A DNA stretch of 64,000 nt from Bacillota bacterium (GTDB lineage Bacteria > Bacillota > Clostridia > Lachnospirales > Lachnospiraceae), in NCBI GenBank assembly GCA_023391695.1, contig JAEWAK010000037.1, forward strand, positions 310,001 through 374,000, read 5' to 3'. Under the pieces are notes generated by a model, which did not search any database, was not told the origin of the DNA, and worked only from the letters and a program-made list of their open reading frames with translations. A program made the position numbers and the translations under genes. Shown here piece by piece: positions 45,440 to 55,065 of this stretch. Each line of letters starts with the position of its first letter. Position 1 is the first letter of the stretch.

Positions 45440-47041
45440 TTAGTTACCTACTTTATAAGCTGCTTCCGGCGTCCACTGGGATGCGGATACCTGGAAGAAA
45501 TTCGTATCATATACATTGGCCTGTATAAAGTTATTATTATAAATTATGGATACGGGGAATAACAGGCAGTAATCCTGAACCAGCATTTTAGCTGCCTTTT
45601 GCAGTAATACTTTCTTCTCATCAAGGGTTTTAGCCGCTCTTGCCCCAAAAAGCGCATCCTCATAATCTTTCGGGAAATCCATGATACCTAAGTTCTTAAT
45701 ACCTTCTGAGGAATATAAACGGATATAGTTATTGGTAAAGTCCATCTGGCTGCTGCCGTTACCCATAATAAACCCTTCTATATTATCCGCCTTTTGTTTT
45801 GCTGTTATTTCCGAGGAATCCATTACATTAATATTAGCAGTAATACCGATTTCCTGCAGGCAGGCCTGGAAAGCAACTGCTATATCCTGATTTCCCGCAA
45901 TGGTATTGATCACTGTTTCAAATCCATCTGGATAGCCCGCATCCGCTAACATTTGTTTTGCAAGCTCCGGATTATATTCATAGAATTCTGCTTCCGAACT
46001 AAAAGCCCAGGAATCTTCTGTTCCAAATACAGGGGAAGCTACACCGTATCCGCCGGAAAGGGCTTTGGCTATATTCTCCCAATCCACACTGTGCATAACA
46101 GCCTGGCGTACTTCCAGTTTTCCCAGAGGCTTTTCTTTATCCTTGCTGTTAAATAATACGTATTTTAAATTTGCCAGATTTGCATTTTTCTTTGCAATAT
46201 TCGTATATCCCTGCTGGGTTAAAGTATCTGTTACAATCGGATCGTAAGAGGTAATGGTGTCAATTTCTCCGTTCTGGAAAGCGGATACCTGTGTATTGGG
46301 ATCCGGAATTACCACAAATTCCACAGAATCCAGATAAGGCTGCCCTTCCAGACGGTATTCGTCATTTCTTACGAATTTCAGTGAATTATCCTGTGTATAA
46401 GATTCAAATTTAAACGGGCCTGTTCCGACAACATGGGTTTTACACCACTCTTCTCCATTTTTCTCATAGGCTTCTTTTGATATAATACGTATCGCACCGA
46501 TAACCGTATCCCAGTTATTTGCCCAAGTATCGTATTTGATTACAACTGTTAAATCATCCGTTGTTTCCACGGATACCGGATTGCAAAGCTCTGCTGCTTT
46601 TCCGTTTTCAATCATGGAGTCCAAATTCCATTTTACGGCTTCCGCGTCACACAAGGATCCGTCATGGAATTTAACACCCTCTTTTAATTTAATGGTATAG
46701 GTCAGGTTATCCGGATCTGTAATTAATTCCTCCGCAAGCCAGGGTGATACCGTACCATCCGCATTTAATCTTCCTAATTCTTCCGCAGCCGGGGATACAT
46801 AATAGGGAACCCCCGTATCGGCTGCCTGGGGCGGGAACAGGGTCGTAGGGCTTGCAACTGCAACAATTTTTAAATTGCCGCCATATTTACCGCCGCTTTT
46901 TGTTTTTGTTTTATCCTTCGTTTGTTCTGTTTGGGCGGAACCATCCGCCGCCTTTTTACCATCCGGACTGCTGCCGCAGCCGCTTAATAGTCCCCCAACC
47001 AGTACTACGGACATTATTAGAGCTAAAAATCTTTTTTTCAT
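45440..47041 (-). CDS. ABC importer substrate-binding lipoprotein, SBP_bac_5 family
   Basis: 533 aa. Lipoprotein signal with lipobox GGLLSGCGSS, then a Lys/Thr-rich linker. Mature features of family 5: LKEGVKFHDGSLCDAEAVKW, VVGTGPFKFESYTQDN, VRQAVMHSVDWENIAKALSG and ADAGYPDGF. It is last in the operon after the fused ATPase gene, with a 160-base gap that may hold an extra promoter. Family 5 receptors bind peptides or, in several bacteria, oligosaccharides; the sugar-acid genes around it favour a saccharide. Confidence 0.92.
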   Translation of the reverse strand: MKKRFLALIMSVVLVGGLLSGCGSSPDGKKAADGSAQTEQTKDKTKTKSGGKYGGNLKIVAVASPTTLFPPQAADTGVPYYVSPAAEELGRLNADGTVSPWLAEELITDPDNLTYTIKLKEGVKFHDGSLCDAEAVKWNLDSMIENGKAAELCNPVSVETTDDLTVVIKYDTWANNWDTVIGAIRIISKEAYEKNGEEWCKTHVVGTGPFKFESYTQDNSLKFVRNDEYRLEGQPYLDSVEFVVIPDPNTQVSAFQNGEIDTITSYDPIVTDTLTQQGYTNIAKKNANLANLKYVLFNSKDKEKPLGKLEVRQAVMHSVDWENIAKALSGGYGVASPVFGTEDSWAFSSEAEFYEYNPELAKQMLADAGYPDGFETVINTIAGNQDIAVAFQACLQEIGITANINVMDSSEITAKQKADNIEGFIMGNGSSQMDFTNNYIRLYSSEGIKNLGIMDFPKDYEDALFGARAAKTLDEKKVLLQKAAKMLVQDYCLLFPVSIIYNNNFIQANVYDTNFFQVSASQWTPEAAYKVGN

Positions 47042-47202
47042 TCTAACACTTCTCCTTTTTAATTAAATTATTTATATTTGATCAGAACGTTGAATACGCT
47101 CTGTTCCGGGCTGAATATTTACCACACTGCGCGAAATTATGCAGAATGCATAAATTTCTGTGCATAAATGATGCAATGAAGCCTTAAGGCTGAATAGTAA
47201 CA

Positions 47203-49233
47203 TTATTTTGTATCATATAAAAAACATGCAACCTGATGACTGCCGTTAACGTTTTTCAGTACCGGAACTTCTGTTTTACACCTGTCGGTAACATGAGGGC
47301 ACCGGTTATGGAAAGGGCAGCCCTTTGGCCGGTTCCTTAAACTTGGAACTTCCCCCTTGATTTCGATCCGGTCCCTTGCAGCTTCCACATCCGGGTCCGC
47401 TACCGGTACCGCAGATAACAGTGCCTTTGTGTAAGGATGCAGCGTATTATCATACAGATCCAGACAGTCCGCGATCTCCACGATCCGTCCCAGGTACATA
47501 ACCAAAACACGGTCGCTGATATGTTTTACAACTGCCAGATCATGAGCGATGAACAGATAGGAAATGCCAAGGTTTGCCTGAAGTTCTTCCAGCAGATTAA
47601 TAATCTGTGCCTGTATGGATACATCCAGGGCAGAAATCGGTTCATCACATATAATCATGGACGGATTGGAGGAAATGGCTCTGGCAATTCCGATTCTCTG
47701 TCTCTGTCCGCCGGAAAATTCGTGGGCAACCCGGTCTTTTAATGCCGGATCCAATCCCACAATGCGGAATAATTCATCCACCCTGGCGTCATACTCGTCC
47801 CTGTTTTTTACCAGCTTATGCACCAGAAGGGATTCCCCTACCACAGAGCCAGCTGTTTGCCTTGGATCCAGGGAAGAAAACGGGTCCTGGAAGATCATCG
47901 CCATCTGCGGCCTGACGGGTTTTAACTTTTTATCCGTATATCCGGCTATATCTGTCCCATTAAACAGGATCTGTCCTCCGTCCGGTTTATACATTCTCAT
48001 AATACTTCTGGCAAGGGTTGTTTTACCGCATCCGCTTTCCCCTACGATTCCCAGTGTTTCACCCTTTTTAAGTGTAAAGGTTATATCTTCAATCGCTTTG
48101 ATATCCCCAACCTTTTTATGTAAAACACCTTCATAGATGGCAAAAAATTTATTTACCTGTTTTACATCCAGACATAATTCATTTTTAATATTTTTTGCGG
48201 GAGCGGAATGGACTTTCTTATTCCTTATCTCAATTTCTTTCTGGGCCAGCTCCTCCTCACTGAGGCAACAGGAGGTGAAATGATCCGGTTCCGCTTCGGT
48301 CAGTTTCGGTTTGCCGATTTTAATGCATTTATCCATCCGGTATTCGCACCGATCATAAAAAGGACAGTAGTCCGGTCTGGTAGCCGGATTGGGAGGTAGT
48401 CCGTCTATGGGTATCAGTACACGGTCCTTCGGATCATTTAACCTGGGAATTGCCCTTAACAGGCTTCTTGTATAGGGATGCTTCGGATTTTTAAAAGTTC
48501 TTATGGTATCCGTGGTTTCAACAACACTGCCGGAATACATAACATAAATTCTTTCCGCATAACGTGCTACAATACCTAAATTGTGGGTAACAATGATCAC
48601 TGCGGTATTGGTTTTCTTGGCTACGTCACGGATCATCTCCAGAAGCTGGCCTTGCGTAGTTACATCTAAAGCGGTCGTTGCTTCATCCGCTATCAAAACA
48701 TCCGGTTCCGACGACATTGCCATTGCTATCATAATTCTTTGGCGCATGCCTCCCGAAAACTGCTGTGGATAATAATCAAATCTTTCCTCCGCGTCGGGGA
48801 TATTCACCATTTTTAACATCCGGACGGCTCTTTTTCTGGCTTCCTCTTTATCTAACCTCAGATGAAGTATGATATTTTCCTGAATCTGATAACCGATGGT
48901 AAGTACCGGATTAAGGGAAGTCATGGGCTCCTGGAAAATCATACTGATTTTGCCGCCCCGGATCTGACGCATCTGGGGGCTGCCTGCAGAGTACTTCAGA
49001 AAATCACCTTCTACCCCTTCCATATATACTTCACCGCCTGCCACCCTTCCGGGTGAGGAGATAAGCTGAAGCATGCTTAACATGGTAACGGATTTTCCGC
49101 TGCCGGATTCGCCGACTATACCGATTATTTCACCCCGTTTTAAATGCATCGATACACCGTCAACCGCACGTACATCTTTTCCGTCCATGCGAAAACAGGC
49201 CTGAATATTTTTCAGTTCCAACAGATTTTCCAT
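47203..49233 (-). CDS. Fused dipeptide-type ABC ATPase (DppD-DppF in one chain)
   Basis: 676 aa with two full ABC modules. Module 1: Walker A GESGSGKS near residue 41, FSGGMRQRIMIAMA, LIADEATTALD (Ala in place of the usual Pro) and IVTHNLG, then a cysteine-rich tail CPFYDRCEYRMDKC. Module 2 from about 360: GESGCGKT, FSGGQRQRIGIARA, MIICDEPISALD, FIAHDLAV, and a second tail CPFHNRCPHVTDRC. Elsewhere in this window (1-1917) the same two subunits are separate genes. It lies 22 bases after the DppC-like gene. Confidence 0.94.
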   Translation of the reverse strand: MENLLELKNIQACFRMDGKDVRAVDGVSMHLKRGEIIGIVGESGSGKSVTMLSMLQLISSPGRVAGGEVYMEGVEGDFLKYSAGSPQMRQIRGGKISMIFQEPMTSLNPVLTIGYQIQENIILHLRLDKEEARKRAVRMLKMVNIPDAEERFDYYPQQFSGGMRQRIMIAMAMSSEPDVLIADEATTALDVTTQGQLLEMIRDVAKKTNTAVIIVTHNLGIVARYAERIYVMYSGSVVETTDTIRTFKNPKHPYTRSLLRAIPRLNDPKDRVLIPIDGLPPNPATRPDYCPFYDRCEYRMDKCIKIGKPKLTEAEPDHFTSCCLSEEELAQKEIEIRNKKVHSAPAKNIKNELCLDVKQVNKFFAIYEGVLHKKVGDIKAIEDITFTLKKGETLGIVGESGCGKTTLARSIMRMYKPDGGQILFNGTDIAGYTDKKLKPVRPQMAMIFQDPFSSLDPRQTAGSVVGESLLVHKLVKNRDEYDARVDELFRIVGLDPALKDRVAHEFSGGQRQRIGIARAISSNPSMIICDEPISALDVSIQAQIINLLEELQANLGISYLFIAHDLAVVKHISDRVLVMYLGRIVEIADCLDLYDNTLHPYTKALLSAVPVADPDVEAARDRIEIKGEVPSLRNRPKGCPFHNRCPHVTDRCKTEVPVLKNVNGSHQVACFLYDTK

Positions 49234-49254
49234 TTCAAACTTTACCTCCTGCCA

Positions 49255-50127
49255 TTATAATTCACCTCTGAGTCTTGGGTCCAAGGCATCCCGGATACCG
49301 TCGCCAAACATATTCAAACAGATTACCAATAAAGCAACACAAATACCGGGGGCTAAAGAAATAACCGGATTATTCAGCAGATAATTTCTGCCTTCACTGA
49401 CCATGGTTCCCCAGGAGGCCGTAGGAGCACTGATACCCAGCCCTAAAAAGCTCAGTCCGGCTTCCGACAGGATCGTTCCGCCGACCTGCTGTGTCATAAG
49501 AACTATGATTGGGGAAATACAGTTCGGCAACAGGTGTTTGAACATAATCCCCAGATTGCTTACCCCCTGTAGCTTACTGGCCATAATATAATCCGACTGT
49601 TTAATCGAATAGACCTGTCCTCTCATCATTCGGATATAGGCAGCTACATTGGAAATACCAAGGATAATGGCAATATTGCGGATACCGCTTCCGAATACGG
49701 CCGTTAAAGCCATGGCCAGGATAATCGGGGGGATTGCACGGATCGCTTCCGTCAGTCTGGTAATAATATCATCAATTATCCCTCCGAAAAAACCTGCAAC
49801 CATACCAAGGACGGAGCCGATGGCACAGGCAATGATAACTGCCAGAAAACCGATAACCAGCGAAACCCTGGTTCCATATATGATTCTGGAAAGAATATCT
49901 CTTCCGTGCATATCCGTTCCAAGCAGATGCTGTAAGGATGGGTCTGTCAAAGATGCCCCAAAATCAACTTTATTTGGATCATGAGGTGCAAAAATGGGTG
50001 CTCCGATTGCAAGCAGTATAAATAATACGGTTCCGATTACTCCAATTACAACCACTTTTCGTTTCATTAATAAACGCATAAATTTTATAAATTTATTTAT
50101 TCTATTATTTTTTTCTTTCGCTTCCAT
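49255..50127 (-). CDS. Dipeptide-type ABC permease, DppC-like
   Basis: 290 aa. Start at ATG 50127, preceded by AGGAGGTGACTTG. One N-terminal helix, a periplasmic segment with HLLGTDMHGRDILSRIIYGT, five further helices, and the coupling loop ASKLQGVSNLGIMFKHLLPN. The C-terminus NMFGDGIRDALDPRLRGEL is typical. It begins about 12 bases after the DppB-like gene ends. Confidence 0.95.
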   Translation of the reverse strand: MEAKEKNNRINKFIKFMRLLMKRKVVVIGVIGTVLFILLAIGAPIFAPHDPNKVDFGASLTDPSLQHLLGTDMHGRDILSRIIYGTRVSLVIGFLAVIIACAIGSVLGMVAGFFGGIIDDIITRLTEAIRAIPPIILAMALTAVFGSGIRNIAIILGISNVAAYIRMMRGQVYSIKQSDYIMASKLQGVSNLGIMFKHLLPNCISPIIVLMTQQVGGTILSEAGLSFLGLGISAPTASWGTMVSEGRNYLLNNPVISLAPGICVALLVICLNMFGDGIRDALDPRLRGEL

Positions 50128-50138
50128 CAAGTCACCTC

Positions 50139-51083
50139 CTATTCAAATTTAATTCTCGGGTCAACAACCGCATATAATATGTCTGTTATTAAATTAACCA
50201 TACAGGAGATGAATGCCGTAACCAGTACGCAGGCCTGTACCACCGGTATATCCCTTGAGGTAATTGCTTTTACGAAGAGGGAACCCATTCCCGGAATAGC
50301 AAATACGGTTTCCATAAACATGGAGCCGCCGATTAAAAGACCGAGCCTCATGCCAAAAAGAGTGATAACCGGAATTAAAGCATTTTTTAAGGCATGTATG
50401 AAAATAATCTTTTTCTCTTTCAGTCCTTTTGACCTTGCGGTACGGATATAATCCTGCCGGATCACCTCCAGCATACTGGAGCGGGTCTGCCTTGCAACCG
50501 AGGATATACCGCCGATCGCCAGGCAGAATAGAGGCATTATTGTGGACTGCATGCTTTTTCCAAAGTCCTGCCACGGCCAGACAAAACCAAAGGACGGCAG
50601 CCATGCAAGCTTCATGGCAAATATGTATAGCAATAAAATCCCGATCCAGAATTGGGGCAGGCAAGCCGTGATATTGGCAATTAAAGTTACTATGGTATCA
50701 ATTGCTTTTCCTCTGTATACGGCACTTAAAACACCCAGCAAAACACCTACCGGAATACTGATAAAAAAGGATAAGAACGTAAAATATAATGTCACCGGCA
50801 TACGTTCTGCCAATAAATCCATCGTCGGCATATGAAACTGGGTAGATTGTCCGAAATCACCGGTAAGTGCATTACCCAGCCAGGTAAAATAACGGTAAAT
50901 TACCGGTTTGTCTAAATGAAGCTCCTGGTAGACTTTATTGTACATCTCCGGTGAAACTTCCTCACCCAGCATTGCATATACCGGATCGCCCGGAATAAAT
51001 GATATGAGCATAAATATGAAAATTGATATCAGGAATAAGATCAGAACCATCTGAGCAATCCGCTTTACCACATATCTTCCCAT
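50139..51083 (-). CDS. Dipeptide-type ABC permease, DppB-like
   Basis: 314 aa. N-terminus MGRYVVKRIAQMVLILFLIS with IFMLISFIPGDPVYAMLGEE, which is diagnostic for this subunit; later helices, coupling loop RSKGLKEKKIIFIHALKNAL and C-terminal DILYAVVDPRIKFE. ATG at 51083 follows GGGAGAAAG. It lies about 155 bases after the DapA-family gene, in the same direction. Confidence 0.95.
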   Translation of the reverse strand: MGRYVVKRIAQMVLILFLISIFIFMLISFIPGDPVYAMLGEEVSPEMYNKVYQELHLDKPVIYRYFTWLGNALTGDFGQSTQFHMPTMDLLAERMPVTLYFTFLSFFISIPVGVLLGVLSAVYRGKAIDTIVTLIANITACLPQFWIGILLLYIFAMKLAWLPSFGFVWPWQDFGKSMQSTIMPLFCLAIGGISSVARQTRSSMLEVIRQDYIRTARSKGLKEKKIIFIHALKNALIPVITLFGMRLGLLIGGSMFMETVFAIPGMGSLFVKAITSRDIPVVQACVLVTAFISCMVNLITDILYAVVDPRIKFE

Positions 51084-51239
51084 GAAATCTTTCTCCCTTC
51101 TTCCATTTAAATATAAAGCAGCCAGGCGGCTTAATTATACCCTGCTTTCAGGCCTATTCCGGATAAAAAACCGGGGTGCCTGAGCCAGGCTGAATATCTT
51201 TTGCATTTACTTTTAAGCCAGCTGTTCCTGTCAATTTTT

Positions 51240-52130
51240 CTATATTAATTTAAGAATTTTTAACTGATCTTTTAATTTTTGTTTTTGTTCCGGTTTCAGT
51301 TCCTGAATCGGTTCCAGACATTTACCCACATCCAGGCCCTGCATCACAAGTCCTTCTTTAATGACTGCCGGAAAGGTTCCCATATTGCAGAGAATCCTTA
51401 AAGGAGCAAGTTCATACTGTGCTTCCAGGGCTCCTTTTAAGTCCCCGGCCATAAATTTATCGTATATGTCTGCCGTTAATTTAGGCGCTATATTGGCACA
51501 GGAAGCTATGGCTCCTACCGCACCGTAACATAATCCCGCATAGATCAGGGTATCCCTTCCGACCAGAACACCGAAATTATCCTGATTTCTGGTAAGTCGT
51601 ATATATTCTTCCGTATTGGTCATATCTCCCGTGCTGTCTTTCACACCGACAATATTCTCGATCTCCGCTAATTTTGCTATGGTTTCCGGTGCTACGTTAA
51701 TATTGGTTTTGGGTGTGTTATTATATATAATAATAGGCAGATCCGTACTCTCCGCTATGGATTTGTAATACTGGTATAACTCTTCCTGGGTCTGGGAGAT
51801 AAACATTGGTGTTAATACGGAAACCGCATCCACTTTGGCTTCCTCTGCAAGTTTTAAATATTCAATTACACCTCTTGTGGTAATGTGGTTTGCTCCGGCA
51901 TAAACCGGAACTCTTCCATTCGTTTCTTCCACTACGGTAAATAAAATTCTTCTCATTTCATCTTCCGTAAATGCATAGAATTCTCCCGTTGTTCCCAGGG
52001 GAAACAGGCCATGGACCCCATTCTCGATAAATCTGTTTACCAACTGCCTTAAAACTTTTTCATTTACTCTGCCTTCCTGGGTCATTGGAGTAATAATGGG
52101 AGGAATAACTCCATAGGGTCTAAATGCCAT
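51240..52130 (-). CDS. DapA/NanA-family aldolase or lyase
   Basis: Class I, Schiff-base TIM barrel of 296 aa. GVIPPIITPMTQEGRVNE, LFPLGTTGEFYAFTEDE, the Tyr in LPIIIYNNTPKTN and the lysine in IVGVKDSTGDM are the usual catalytic elements. Family activities include dihydrodipicolinate synthase, N-acetylneuraminate lyase, 2-keto-3-deoxygluconate aldolase and 5-keto-4-deoxyglucarate dehydratase. It overlaps a GarR-like dehydrogenase gene by 11 bases and precedes an importer, so cleavage of a 2-keto-3-deoxy sugar acid is more likely than lysine synthesis. ATG at 52130 follows GAAGGAG. Confidence 0.88.
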   Translation of the reverse strand: MAFRPYGVIPPIITPMTQEGRVNEKVLRQLVNRFIENGVHGLFPLGTTGEFYAFTEDEMRRILFTVVEETNGRVPVYAGANHITTRGVIEYLKLAEEAKVDAVSVLTPMFISQTQEELYQYYKSIAESTDLPIIIYNNTPKTNINVAPETIAKLAEIENIVGVKDSTGDMTNTEEYIRLTRNQDNFGVLVGRDTLIYAGLCYGAVGAIASCANIAPKLTADIYDKFMAGDLKGALEAQYELAPLRILCNMGTFPAVIKEGLVMQGLDVGKCLEPIQELKPEQKQKLKDQLKILKLI

Positions 52131-53034
52131 CGTTTGACTCCTTCTTTTTCTCTATTTTTACATTAGAGATTTTTTCATAATATTTTAAAAGACTGCTATG
52201 GTCTTCTTTCTCATATCCGTCTGCTTTTAAAGACTGCATGAATTCCATGACCTCTGCTGTCAGGGGCAGGGATGCATTTACCATATGGGATGCATTTAAC
52301 GCATTGTTTAAGTCTTTGATATGTAATTCAATCCGAAAGCCCGGTTTAAAGTTACGTTCCAGCATCATGGGAACCTTTGCATCCATAACGGTTGAACCTG
52401 CCAGTCCGCCCCTGATTGCCTGATAAACCAGTTCCGGATCTGCTCCCGCTTTTACAGCCAGGGTTAATGCTTCGGATACCGCCGCAATGTTTAATGCAAC
52501 TATAATCTGATTCGCCAGCTTTGTTATGTTTCCGGAACCAAGTTCACCTACATAAACAACGGAGCCTGCCATGGCTTTTAACAGTTCGTAGTATTTATCA
52601 AAGCTTTCTTTTTTACCGCCGACCATAACAGAAATCGTTCCGTCAATAGCTTTGGGTTCCCCTCCGCTTACCGGGGCATCCATTAGTTCAATTTCTCTTT
52701 TCTCCAGTTCCGCGCCGATGGAACGTGATTCCATCGGATCGATGGAACTCATATCTATAATTATGGTTCCCGGTTTTGCTGTTTCTGCTATTCCCTTTTC
52801 CCCTAAAACTGCTGCTCTTACATGGGGGGAATTCGGCAGCATGGTAATAATTACCTCACAATTTTCTGCAACTTTTGCACCGCTTGCTGCTGCCTTAGCT
52901 CCACAGACTGTGACCTCTTTCACCGCGTCAACGTTAAAATCAAAAACCATCAAATCATAACCGGCTTTCAATAAATTCTTACTCATTGGTTTTCCCATGA
53001 TTCCTAATCCAATAAATCCTACCAATTTTTTCAC
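52120..53034 (-). CDS. Tartronate semialdehyde reductase / 3-hydroxyisobutyrate dehydrogenase-family enzyme (GarR-like)
   Basis: Beta-hydroxyacid dehydrogenase; GarR reduces tartronate semialdehyde to glycerate. 304 aa. NAD(P) fold FIGLGIMGKPMSKNLL, substrate loop LMDAPVSGGEPKA, catalytic lysine in GNITKLANQ, and KAGADPELVYQAIRGG. The GTG at 53034 lies very close to AAAGGG; a TTG three codons downstream (53025) would be better spaced. It is first in the operon, with a good promoter at 53076-53104. Product glycerate would feed the glycerate kinase at 34803. Confidence 0.9.
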   Translation of the reverse strand: MKKLVGFIGLGIMGKPMSKNLLKAGYDLMVFDFNVDAVKEVTVCGAKAAASGAKVAENCEVIITMLPNSPHVRAAVLGEKGIAETAKPGTIIIDMSSIDPMESRSIGAELEKREIELMDAPVSGGEPKAIDGTISVMVGGKKESFDKYYELLKAMAGSVVYVGELGSGNITKLANQIIVALNIAAVSEALTLAVKAGADPELVYQAIRGGLAGSTVMDAKVPMMLERNFKPGFRIELHIKDLNNALNASHMVNASLPLTAEVMEFMQSLKADGYEKEDHSSLLKYYEKISNVKIEKKKESNDGI

Positions 53035-53075
53035 CCTTTCAATTTCTGTCTTTGTGTATTCCTAAATGCAAACCA

Positions 53076-53104
53076 AGTATAACATGTGTAAATTGCTATA
53101 TCAA
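53076..53104 (-). promoter_or_regulatory. Sigma-A promoter for the GarR-DapA-importer operon
   Basis: On the minus strand TTGATA (53099-53104), 17 bases, TATACT (53076-53081), about 40 bases before the GTG start. Confidence 0.78.
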
Positions 53105-53378
53105 TTCATAGAAACGACATTATTTTTTGTCTAATTTGTGCACTAGGCCATAAATTGCAAATGTTGAAATGCCTTTTACGTTTCTTTCACCGCAACATTT
53201 CATTTCTGAAATATTCCTTGCTCATAATTACAGGCATTTAGCAATATTCACATGAAAATTTTTTTAAATTTTAATCTTAGGGTAAGGCTTTCACTTTATG
53301 GCATGGTACCATTTGACTTTTAGTAACAAAGGCAGAGCTATCATGAAACAGGATGAAATTTCCAATGGCATAAGAAAA

Positions 53379-53447
53379 GGCTATTGCAATAGAAATTTAA
53401 AACCTGCATATTTTGTGCAGGTAATAATTTTCCTCTATGCAATAGCC
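53379..53447. terminator. Nested hairpin between divergent-end genes
   Basis: GGCTATTGCA pairs with TGCAATAGCC and encloses ACCTGCA/TGCAGGT. It lies in the 530-base gap between the DedA gene and the GarR operon promoter. The remainder of that gap shows no gene. Confidence 0.5.
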
Positions 53448-53566
53448 AGATATATTATATCACTATAAGATTATTTACCTTATTCCATTTATTATACCGC
53501 TACCCCACATTATACAGTGCGGAATCCATTTACCTTTCAGAGCCGTATTTTCGGAACGACCTTAAG

Positions 53567-54193
53567 TTAATCCTGGTTTTGTTGCTTTTTAAACCTCTTT
53601 TTAATAAAAATAAAAGCCCCTATCGCCACCCCAGCGCCAATAACGATTACTGCGGCTTTCGTATATATATCGGTACCGGCTACAATTTTCTCCCAGGATG
53701 CTCCTGCTGCAACACCAAGATAAACCAATACCACATTCCAAATCAGGGAACCGATTGTAGTCATAAGGAAAAAAACGCCCAGTTTCATTTTAGACATACC
53801 TGCCGGAATAGAAATTAAGCTTCGGATCACCGGTATGCAGCGGCAAAACAAAACGGTACTTTTGCCTTTATGATTAAACCAGTCACAAGCTTTAAAAACA
53901 TCTTCCGATTTAAAATGCAGAACCTGTCCAAGCTTTCCATCCAGAATGATGCCCAGCCGTTCCGGTGACAGAAACCGGCCCACACCATATAGGACAATTG
54001 CACCAAGTAAGGAACCAATTGTAGCGGAGATAATAACCCCCCAGATTTGTAAGCCGGTATACGTAGTCATAAATCCTCCAAAAGTCAGAATAACTTCTGA
54101 CGGTATGGGCGGAAATATATTTTCCACCGCAATTAATAATGTAATTCCTATATATCCAAACTGATTCATAATATCGATTATCCAATTTTGCAT
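53567..54193 (-). CDS. DedA-family membrane protein
   Basis: 208 aa integral membrane protein of the SNARE-associated/DedA family, thought to move lipid carriers across the membrane. N-terminal amphipathic start MQNWIIDIMNQFGYIGI, the conserved reentrant ENIFPPIPSEVILTFGGF, FLSPERLG, and the second motif FCRCIPVIRSLISIPAGMSKM with the conserved arginine pair. C-terminus is lysine-rich. ATG at 54193 follows CAGGAGA. It lies 100 bases downstream of the two-component genes. Confidence 0.93.
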   Translation of the reverse strand: MQNWIIDIMNQFGYIGITLLIAVENIFPPIPSEVILTFGGFMTTYTGLQIWGVIISATIGSLLGAIVLYGVGRFLSPERLGIILDGKLGQVLHFKSEDVFKACDWFNHKGKSTVLFCRCIPVIRSLISIPAGMSKMKLGVFFLMTTIGSLIWNVVLVYLGVAAGASWEKIVAGTDIYTKAAVIVIGAGVAIGAFIFIKKRFKKQQNQD

Positions 54194-54294
54194 ATTTTTA
54201 TATCTCCTGTTCTGATTGCTGTCCTATTCTTTTAATATGTTCTTATTAAACCGGCACAGACGAAAAAGCTGTAGCTTTAGGCGCTTTATTCCTT

Positions 54295-54996
54295 TTACCT
54301 GACCTGGAACCGATAACCCGCCCCCCATACGGTCTCAATATACTCGGGATTTGAGGTGTCCTCTTCTATCTTTTCTCTGAGCCTGTTAATATGCACGATT
54401 ACCGTAGTAGTGTCCCCAACAGCATCCATTCCCCAGATCCTGTCAAACAATGTTTCTTTCGAGAAAACAATATTCGGATTTTTAGCTAAAAATAACAGTA
54501 ATTCAAATTCCTTATTTGCCAGTATAACTTCCTGATCCTTAACATAAACACGCCTGGAAAGCGGAAGTATTCTGACATGTTTTATTTTTATTTCATTACC
54601 GTTTTTTAAAAGATTATCACTTCTTTTTAGTAACCGCTCATGAATACTCATATGGGCCTTTACCCTGGCTACAAGTTCAGAGGGACTAAAGGGCTTAACA
54701 ATATAATCATCTGCCCCAAGTCCTAAACCCCTGATTTTATCAATATCCTCACCCTTAGCGGTTACCATAACAATCGGAATATCCATATCTTTACGAAGTT
54801 CCCTGCATAGATCCAACCCGCTTATACCCGGGAGCATTACATCTAAAAGAATCAGGTCATATTCTTTTTCTTTGGCATATTTCATACCGAGTGTTCCGTT
54901 TGTTACTACTTCCGTATCATAATTACTGGCTTCTAAATAGTCCTTCTCCAACTCGGCAATTAATTCGTCATCCTCAACAATTAATATTTTCTTCAT
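54295..54996 (-). CDS. OmpR-family response regulator
   Basis: 233 aa. Receiver with the acid pair EDDE, phospho-acceptor Asp in LILLDVMLPG, Thr/Ser in MVTAKGE and Lys in DYIVKPFSP; C-terminal winged helix with FELLLFLAKNPNIVFSKE and VIVHINRLREKIEED. Start 54996 (MKKILIVEDDELI) follows AAGG; two upstream in-frame ATGs are possible but unconserved. The partner kinase gene lies about 70 bases upstream. Phased TTAGAA repeats ahead of the divergent ABC genes are a likely target. Confidence 0.95.
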   Translation of the reverse strand: MKKILIVEDDELIAELEKDYLEASNYDTEVVTNGTLGMKYAKEKEYDLILLDVMLPGISGLDLCRELRKDMDIPIVMVTAKGEDIDKIRGLGLGADDYIVKPFSPSELVARVKAHMSIHERLLKRSDNLLKNGNEIKIKHVRILPLSRRVYVKDQEVILANKEFELLLFLAKNPNIVFSKETLFDRIWGMDAVGDTTTVIVHINRLREKIEEDTSNPEYIETVWGAGYRFQVR

Positions 54997-55065
54997 ATTC
55001 ATAACCTTAAATACCGCGGGCCTGCCCACGATACTGACACTCCTTTCCGTATATCCTTATCGAGG

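Noticed and set aside
51240..52130. Lysine-pathway dihydrodipicolinate synthase
   Set aside because: Family membership is sound, but overlap with a GarR-like gene and the importer operon make lysine synthesis unlikely; left as a family-level call.
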